NCBI GenBank assembly: GCA_947462065.1
Contig: CANHNO010000006.1
Span: 1-38,402, forward strand
From: Burkholderiales bacterium
GTDB taxonomy: Bacteria > Pseudomonadota > Gammaproteobacteria > Burkholderiales > Burkholderiaceae_C
Length of the DNA: 38,402 nucleotides
Reading direction: 5' to 3'
Within the stretch, counting starts at the first letter, position 1; the number at the start of each line of letters is the position of its first letter. This document shows, piece after piece, positions 33,945 through 38,402 of this stretch. The translations under genes and the position numbers were made by a program. A model generated the notes under the pieces. That model saw nothing but the letters and a program-made list of their open reading frames with translations, did not search any database and was not told where the DNA came from.

Positions 33945-35125
33945 TGTCTGTCGCGGCCTTCCCGGTGGCGCTGACCGATCCGCAGGCCCTCGACCTGGCG
34001 AAGGCGATGCTGGACGGTTTCAACCGCCACTACCGCCTGTTCCGCCAGGCGAGCGCTGCGGCGAAGCAGCGCTTCGAGGCGGCCGACTGGCACGGTCAGC
34101 AGCGGGCCAAGCGTGAGCGCATCGAGTTCTACGACAAGCGCGTCGACGAGGCGGCCGAGCGCCTGCAATCCGAGTTCAAGGCCGGCGAACTGAGCGCCGA
34201 GCTGTCACAGCAGTTCAAACTGCACTACGTCGGCCTGCTGATCAACCACCATCAGCCCGAACTGGCCGAGACCTTCTTCAATTCGGTCACCACGAAGATC
34301 CTGCACCGCCGCTACTTCAACAACGACTTCATCTTCGTGCGCCCGACGGTGTCCACCGAGTACATCGAGGTCGACGACCCAGCGTCGAGCCCGACCTTCC
34401 ACGTCTATTACCCGACCAAGGACACCACGCGCGAGCTGATCCAATCCAAGTACCTGCTGGTCAAGCAACATGATCGCGTGGGCCGCATGGCCGACACGCT
34501 GGAGTACAGCAACGTGGCCTTTCCCCGCGCTCGCTTCGACGCCCAACTGGTGGCCGAGTTGCAGAAGTTCTGTCCCAGCTTGCTCGAGGAAGATGGCGGC
34601 GAGCTGGTGATCCGACATGCCTACATCGAGCGGCGCATGATCCCGCTGAACATCTATCTTCAGGAGGCCGCGCCCGAGCAGATCGAGCAGGCGGTGGTCG
34701 AGTACGGCAACGCGATCAAGGATCTGGTGGCGGCCAACATCTTCCCCGGTGACATGCTGTGGAAGAACTTCGGCGTCACGCGCCATGGCAAGGTGGTGTT
34801 CTACGACTACGACGAGATCGAGTACATCACCGACTGCAACTTTCGCCGGGTGCCTGCGCCGCGCCATGAAGAGGACGAGATGTCCGGCGAGGTCTGGTAC
34901 CACGTGGGTCCGAAAGATGTGTTCCCGGAAACCTTCGCCCCGTTCCTGCTCGGCAACGCGAAGGTGCGCGATGTGTTCATGAGGCACCATGGCGACTTGC
35001 TGGACGCGAGTTTCTGGCAGGAGCACAAGGACCGCATCCTGGCAGGCCACGTGCACGACGTCTTCCCCTACGAACCTGCCAAGCGCTTCGAGCGCCAAGG
35101 GCTTGCCATTGCCCATGCAAGCTGA
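33944..35125 (+). CDS. aceK: Isocitrate dehydrogenase kinase/phosphatase, internally shortened
   Basis: This is clearly AceK, which reversibly phosphorylates isocitrate dehydrogenase to steer carbon into the glyoxylate shunt. It is only 393 residues, against about 570-600 for the family. Residues 1-157 match the AceK N-terminus ([39 protein letters not shown]). The next residues ([20 protein letters not shown]) already belong to the C-terminal kinase lobe. About 195 residues are missing in frame, including the ATP-binding glycine loop (E. coli 315-321) and Lys336. The catalytic Asp in [19 protein letters not shown] and [30 protein letters not shown] remain. The product is probably inactive as a kinase. 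The start overlaps the can stop. Confidence 0.88.
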   Translation: MSVAAFPVALTDPQALDLAKAMLDGFNRHYRLFRQASAAAKQRFEAADWHGQQRAKRERIEFYDKRVDEAAERLQSEFKAGELSAELSQQFKLHYVGLLINHHQPELAETFFNSVTTKILHRRYFNNDFIFVRPTVSTEYIEVDDPASSPTFHVYYPTKDTTRELIQSKYLLVKQHDRVGRMADTLEYSNVAFPRARFDAQLVAELQKFCPSLLEEDGGELVIRHAYIERRMIPLNIYLQEAAPEQIEQAVVEYGNAIKDLVAANIFPGDMLWKNFGVTRHGKVVFYDYDEIEYITDCNFRRVPAPRHEEDEMSGEVWYHVGPKDVFPETFAPFLLGNAKVRDVFMRHHGDLLDASFWQEHKDRILAGHVHDVFPYEPAKRFERQGLAIAHAS

Positions 35126-35140
35126 TTCCCGGGGCCGCCC

Positions 35141-35599
35141 ATGAAGATGAACCCAAAGATCCCGCTGGTCTTGGCGGGCGAGAAGCTTTCCAAGGTGTTG
35201 CGCTACTCCCGCGAGGACATCGCGCTGTTCGCTCGCCTGAGCGGCGACGAGAACCCCTTGCACGTTGATGCCGCTGTGGCGCAGCGGGCGCGCTTTGGCG
35301 AGATCATCGCCAGCGGTCAGCACACCAGCGCCCACCTGATGGGTATGCTGGCCACTTACTTTTCACGCGCCGACGATGGCATCCGCCGCGAGATGCTGTG
35401 CCTGAACATGAACTTTGCCTTCAAGAATCCGGTGTTTGCCGATCAGGACATCACGCTCCAATGGCGTGTATCCAGCGTCGAGTCCAAGGAGAAGCTGCAC
35501 GGCCTGCTGGCGCATCTGGATGGCACCGCATCCGTCGGCCACGGCAAACCGGTGCTGATCGCGCGCGGCACGATCCTCGTGAAGGAGCTCGCTGCGTGA
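35141..35599 (+). CDS. MaoC-like hotdog dehydratase
   Basis: The 152-residue hotdog-fold protein has REDIALFARLSGDENPLHVDAA, in which the Asp and His of the D-x-N-P-x-H motif are the catalytic pair of (R)-specific enoyl-CoA hydratases, followed by GEIIASGQHTSAHLMG. It probably hydrates an enoyl-CoA or related thioester in the cytoplasm. It lies 15 bases after aceK and 19 bases before the ubiC-like gene. Confidence 0.88.
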   Translation: MKMNPKIPLVLAGEKLSKVLRYSREDIALFARLSGDENPLHVDAAVAQRARFGEIIASGQHTSAHLMGMLATYFSRADDGIRREMLCLNMNFAFKNPVFADQDITLQWRVSSVESKEKLHGLLAHLDGTASVGHGKPVLIARGTILVKELAA

Positions 35600-35618
35600 G
35601 GGAACGCAAATCCAGCAC

Positions 35619-36206
35619 TTGGTCGATCAAACCAGTCTCGTGAGAGCGCTGCCACTCGATCGCGCCCTGCGTGCCTGGTTGCAGTCCGACGGCTCGCTGA
35701 GCCGACGGCTTTCGCAGTCCTTCGGTGGCTTCAAGGTGCAGCTGCTCGTCCAAGGCACGGCATCAGCCTCGCATGACGAGTTGCATCTGCTGCGACAGCA
35801 TGGCGTTGGAAGTTGTCGCCTGCAGCGTTGCCATGTGCGCGAGGTCGTGTTGTGGGGCGACGGACGACCACTCGTCCACGCGCGCTCGGTGCTTCCGGCA
35901 GTGCAGGCCCGGTTGACCTGGCGAGCGCTGCGCGGGCTGGGCCAGCGGCCGCTGGCCGACCTGCTGTTCGGGCTGCATGCTGCGAATTGCGCACGGCTGG
36001 GTGGCCGGCGCATGGCCCCGCTGCAGGCGCGCCGACTCGGCGCCCGGCTGGGTTGGCAAGAACCTCCTCTGTGGTGTCGCCGTTCGGTGTTCACCCGCCG
36101 CGGTGTACCGCTGCTGGTCACCGAATGGTTCGCGCCAGCGGTGCGTGATCACGCGCCGGGCCTCAACACCCGCCCGGGGAAACTCCGCAGCGTGAGGCGG
36201 CGTTGA
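35619..36206 (+). CDS. ubiC: Chorismate--pyruvate lyase (UbiC-like)
   Basis: The product of up to 195 residues resembles UbiC, which splits chorismate to 4-hydroxybenzoate and pyruvate, the first step of ubiquinone synthesis. Visible matches are REVVLWGDGRPLVHARSVLP with the active-site Arg, LRGLGQRPLADLLF, LWCRRSVF, and LLVTEWFAPA with the expected Glu. No ATG is near; TTG at 35619 or GTG at 35640 are the possible starts and neither has a good ribosome site, so the 5' end is uncertain. Overall similarity is moderate. Confidence 0.76.
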   Translation: MVDQTSLVRALPLDRALRAWLQSDGSLSRRLSQSFGGFKVQLLVQGTASASHDELHLLRQHGVGSCRLQRCHVREVVLWGDGRPLVHARSVLPAVQARLTWRALRGLGQRPLADLLFGLHAANCARLGGRRMAPLQARRLGARLGWQEPPLWCRRSVFTRRGVPLLVTEWFAPAVRDHAPGLNTRPGKLRSVRRR

Positions 36207-36208
36207 CG

Positions 36209-36832
36209 ATGGCGATACCACCGCTCGACACACCCCAGCTGCTGGCGCTCGCCGCCGCGCTGGGCTGGGCCAGCGGCCTGCGCCTGTATGCCGTCTTGTT
36301 CCTGACCGGACTAGCCGGTCGCCTGGGCTGGGTCGACCTGCCGGGCGACCTCACGGTGCTGCAACATTCGCTGATGCTCACGGCCAGCGGCTTCATGCTT
36401 TTTGTGGAATTCTTTGCCGACAAGATCCCGGGGATCGACTCCCTGTGGGATCTGGTTCACACGCTGGTGCGCATCCCGGCCGGTGCCGCGCTGGCAGCCG
36501 CCGTTTTCGGCGCTGACCCGACCGTATGGACGATGGCGGCGGCGCTGATGGGTGGCACGATGGCGGCCACGAGCCACATTGCCAAGGCCACCACCCGGGC
36601 CGCGGTCAACACCTCACCCGAGCCGTTTTCGAACGTCGGCATGTCACTGCTCGGCGACGCAGCGGTGCCGATCGCGCTGTGGCTGTCGTGGACCCACCCG
36701 CTGCTGTTCGGGGTGCTTCTGGCCGTCGTACTGGTCGGTATGGTCGCAACGATCTGGTGGCTGAGCCGCTTCCTGCGCCAACTGGCCACACGGGTGACCC
36801 GTTGGCGCAGCACATCCTTGCTGCGCCGTTGA
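36209..36832 (+). CDS. DUF4126 membrane protein
   Basis: A 207-residue integral membrane protein with about four to five hydrophobic segments. The opening LLALAAALGWASGLRLYAVLFLTGLAGRLGW, FVEFFADKIPGIDSLWD and GTMAATSHIAKATTRAAVNTSPEPFSN are characteristic of DUF4126. Function is unknown. ATG at 36209 sits two bases after the ubiC-like stop; a TTG two codons earlier is possible. Confidence 0.87.
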   Translation: MAIPPLDTPQLLALAAALGWASGLRLYAVLFLTGLAGRLGWVDLPGDLTVLQHSLMLTASGFMLFVEFFADKIPGIDSLWDLVHTLVRIPAGAALAAAVFGADPTVWTMAAALMGGTMAATSHIAKATTRAAVNTSPEPFSNVGMSLLGDAAVPIALWLSWTHPLLFGVLLAVVLVGMVATIWWLSRFLRQLATRVTRWRSTSLLRR

Positions 36833-36907
36833 TCGACGGTGAAACGAGTCGGTACGCGTCGCGCACAATGATTCCGACGCCTGTAAGCTCAGACCTTGAG
36901 TCACACC

Positions 36908-37132
36908 ATGAGCCGACCTCCATTGCCCAACGACCCCTGTTGCGTCCCGAGCCCTTGCGTGGGGCTGTGCCGAATGGACGCGGCAAACCGCTGGTGCGAG
37001 GGCTGCCGGCGCAGCATCGACGAGATCGCGGGCTGGGGCAAGATGGCCGATCGAGAAAAGCTCAGCGTGTGTACGCAGCTATCACAACGGCGCAGCGACC
37101 TGCCAGACCCGAAGGACATCACCGCTGGCTGA
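36908..37132 (+). CDS. DUF1289 protein (small cysteine-rich)
   Basis: The 74-residue protein has a Cys cluster CVPSPCVGLCRMDAANRWCEGCRR followed by SIDEIAGWGKMADREK, the hallmark of DUF1289 (YdhL-like). The cysteines probably bind a metal or an iron-sulfur centre. ATG at 36908 is chosen. The role is unknown. Confidence 0.9.
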   Translation: MSRPPLPNDPCCVPSPCVGLCRMDAANRWCEGCRRSIDEIAGWGKMADREKLSVCTQLSQRRSDLPDPKDITAG

Positions 37133-37198
37133 CGGCTGACGCCGCCACACGGGCGCGCCACCGCCAGATCAAAAACGGCGATTGGCAGCGAATTCCAC

Positions 37199-37324
37199 AT
37201 TGAGAAACAAGAAAACATCCACAACGGGCTGTGGTACCCGATCGTCATTGCCAGCGCGACCTTCGTGATCGGCATGCTGTTCGTGAAAGAAAACAGGGAC
37301 GTGGACATCTACGCACAGGATTGA
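37199..37324 (+). pseudogene. C-terminal remnant of an MFS transporter
   Basis: This frame encodes a stretch ending NGLWYPIVIASATFVIGML then FVKENRDVDIYAQD and a stop. It resembles the last transmembrane helix and cytoplasmic tail of MFS transporters of the MHS type, which end in GLWYP...V-E-T-x-D-x-DI. Upstream in the same frame there are only about 22 codons of unrelated sequence and no start before the DUF1289 stop, so the remaining ~400 residues of the transporter have been lost. A strong terminator follows directly, as expected for the original gene's 3' end. Confidence 0.65.
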
Positions 37325-37344
37325 TCTTCAGCGCTTTAATCCAC

Positions 37345-37379
37345 AAAGCCGCCAGGTCGCGAGACTTGGCGGCTTTTTT
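37345..37379 (+). terminator. Rho-independent terminator
   Basis: A 14-bp stem (AAAGCCGCCAGGTC / GACTTGGCGGCTTT, one G-T wobble) with loop GCGA is followed by a run of T. It ends transcription from the plus strand after the MFS remnant and DUF1289. Confidence 0.88.
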
Positions 37380-37428
37380 GTTGGCCGTGTTGGGTTGCGA
37401 TGCGATCCTTCGCTTCGGGGTTGTCTCA

Positions 37429-37560
37429 GGAGAGCTGCGATGGGCCACTGTGTTGCGTTCATGTTCTCCGGGCCGGTTCACCAGCCGTTCGCTTTAGCGA
37501 AAATCCCGCCGGCCCTCCCCCTTTTACTTCACTCCACACAGCGGCCCACCGCAACTCTCC
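37429..37560. repeat. Three-tier nested inverted repeat (possible structured RNA)
   Basis: The outer arms 37429-37453 and 37536-37560 match at 22 of 25 positions. Inside are GGGCCGG (37470-37476) with CCGGCCC (37509-37515), and TTCGCT (37488-37493) with AGCGAA (37496-37501). All three outer mismatches become G-U pairs if the minus strand is transcribed. There is no convincing reading frame. Confidence 0.6.
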
Positions 37561-37618
37561 AACCACCATCGAAGCAGTCGGGGGTTCAAGGCTTTGCATG
37601 CGACAACGGTGCCCGCTG

Positions 37619-37743
37619 GCGAGGGCGTGGGGTGACCGGCGCAGCGAAGTAAAGGAGGAAGGCCGGATCGGTCTGACCCGAAACGTTTGAGCAGTGACCC
37701 GGCCTGGGGGACATGAGCGGAGCCGGTCACCCCGCGCCCTCGC
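37619..37743. repeat. Second nested inverted repeat
   Basis: The outer arms 37619-37640 and 37722-37743 pair over 22 bases with a single T-G wobble on the plus strand. An inner pair AGGCCGG (37660-37666) and CCGGCCT (37699-37705) is perfect. It lies between the first nested hairpin and the 3' end of the synthetase gene, just 51 bp downstream of that gene's stop, and could act as a transcription or mRNA-stability boundary. It has no T-tract. Confidence 0.6.
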
Positions 37744-37794
37744 GAGCACTGCGCAAAAGCGTGCATGCAGACAGTCGTTGGAGGCAAGCCCGTA

Positions 37795-38402
37795 TCAGTG
37801 GACGAACAACGCCCGGTAATGCTCTCGCAGCAGCGCCTTCTGCACCTTGCCCATCGCGTTGCGTGGCAACTGGTCAACCACGATGAGCTGCTTGGGCACC
37901 TTGAATCCCCCGATGCGCTGCTTCAGCGCAGCAATGCAGGCGGCTGCGTCCACGCTGGCGCCTGCACGCGACACCAGCACCGCGACCACCGCTTCGCCGA
38001 AGTCGGCGTGCGGCACGCCGATCACGGCACTTTCGTCGATGCCCGGCAGTTCGTTCAGGTACCCCTCGACCTCGGCTGGGTAGACGTTGTAGCCGCCACT
38101 GATGATCAGGTCTTTGCTGCGCCCGATGAGTGTCAGCCGACCCTGCACATCGACCTGCCCAAGATCGCCGGTCTTGAACCAGCCATCGGCGGTGAATTCT
38201 TCGGCCGTCTTCTCCGGCATGCGCCAGTAGCCCTGAAACACGCTGGGGCCACGCACCTCGACGGCGCCGACGAGAGCTCCGTCAGCGCTGGTCACCCGCA
38301 GACCCACCGCTGGAAGCGCGAAACCCACCGTGCCCGCGATGCGATCCTGCACAGGCGCGTAGGGGTTCGACGTCAACATCACTGTCTCGCTCATGCCATA
38401 AC
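37795..38402 (-). CDS. AMP-dependent acyl-CoA synthetase, malonyl-CoA synthase-like (5' part outside window)
   Basis: The C-terminal ~200 residues of an ANL-superfamily ligase; the gene continues past the right edge. The first complete codons read YGMSET, the adenylate-binding motif, followed by SNPY. Then come VEVRGPSVFQGYWRMPEKT, DGWFKTGDLG, the hinge LIGRSKDLIISGGYNVYP, and the C-terminal acceptor Lys in NAMGKVQK. The T-S-N-P-Y after the motif and the overall layout resemble malonyl-CoA synthase (MatB), which activates malonate with ATP and CoA. Specificity is an inference. Confidence 0.85.
   Translation of the reverse strand, partial: YGMSETVMLTSNPYAPVQDRIAGTVGFALPAVGLRVTSADGALVGAVEVRGPSVFQGYWRMPEKTAEEFTADGWFKTGDLGQVDVQGRLTLIGRSKDLIISGGYNVYPAEVEGYLNELPGIDESAVIGVPHADFGEAVVAVLVSRAGASVDAAACIAALKQRIGGFKVPKQLIVVDQLPRNAMGKVQKALLREHYRALFVH

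Larger units (their letters stand above)
37380..37794. other. Non-coding stretch with two hairpin blocks
   Basis: About 415 bases between the terminator and the synthetase gene contain the two nested inverted repeats annotated separately. Several short frames cross it on both strands, but they follow the symmetry of the hairpins and show no protein motif. Confidence 0.55.

Noticed and set aside
37381-37794. Several short frames across the hairpin region
   Set aside because: They follow the symmetry of the inverted repeats and show no protein signature.
1-38402. tRNA, rRNA, CRISPR array, or complete insertion sequence
   Set aside because: None was seen on either strand by reading; no direct-repeat array, transposase or conserved RNA gene could be supported.

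Overview
The window looks like a chromosomal segment of a GC-rich betaproteobacterium of the order Burkholderiales (Leptothrix/Rubrivivax/Comamonadaceae-like). Three blocks support this: the run CobW GTPase, DksA-like protein, STAS protein, hslV, hslU; the run corC, lnt, glyQ, glyS, gmhB, plsC, ygjP-like; and a beta-carbonic anhydrase next to aceK. The placement rests on protein character and gene order only, since no rRNA or tRNA gene was seen.

Region 1 (1-11582, all on the minus strand) is a surface-glycan locus. Read in transcription order it holds an ABC-2 permease and its ATPase, a sugar nucleotidyltransferase of the HddC type, a GmhA-type SIS isomerase, an extended SDR, a GT4 glycosyltransferase, a 940-residue double glycosyltransferase, a class I methyltransferase, a TylCIII-type sugar C-methyltransferase, a GDP-fucose-synthase-like SDR and a PAPS-dependent sulfotransferase cut by the window edge. 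Most junctions overlap or lie within about 20 bp, so one operon is likely. The set fits synthesis of a heptose- or deoxysugar-derived nucleotide sugar, its methylation and assembly, sulfation, and ABC export. AT-rich genes alternate with GC-rich ones, which suggests assembly by transfer.

Region 2 (11583-17764) has a gene-poor stretch with overlapping inverted repeats upstream of the glycan operon, a glycine-zipper lipoprotein, an HNH endonuclease, and two fatty-acid beta-oxidation genes: an acyl-CoA dehydrogenase and a 3-hydroxyacyl-CoA dehydrogenase/enoyl-CoA hydratase fusion. No thiolase is present.

Region 3 (17775-23653, minus strand) has hslU and hslV, a STAS-domain protein, a DksA-like protein lacking most zinc cysteines but carrying a long Ala/Pro/Lys tail, and a CobW-type metal GTPase. 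Region 4 (23793-32042, plus strand) has corC, lnt, glyQ, glyS, gmhB, plsC and a YgjP-like metallopeptidase. A strong nested inverted repeat sits between glyS and gmhB. gmhB may also supply heptose precursor to the glycan locus.

Region 5 (32053-38402) has an MBL-fold hydrolase, a beta-carbonic anhydrase, an aceK with an apparent in-frame internal deletion that removes the ATP-binding loop, a MaoC-like hydratase, a UbiC-like chorismate lyase, a DUF4126 membrane protein and a DUF1289 protein. These are followed by the C-terminal remnant of an MFS transporter with its terminator, about 400 bp of nested hairpins without a convincing gene, and the C-terminal part of a malonyl-CoA-synthase-like ligase. 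The observations most worth a second look are the shortened AceK, the double glycosyltransferase with an internal repeat, and the three nested hairpin elements. No complete new defence or mobile system was found.
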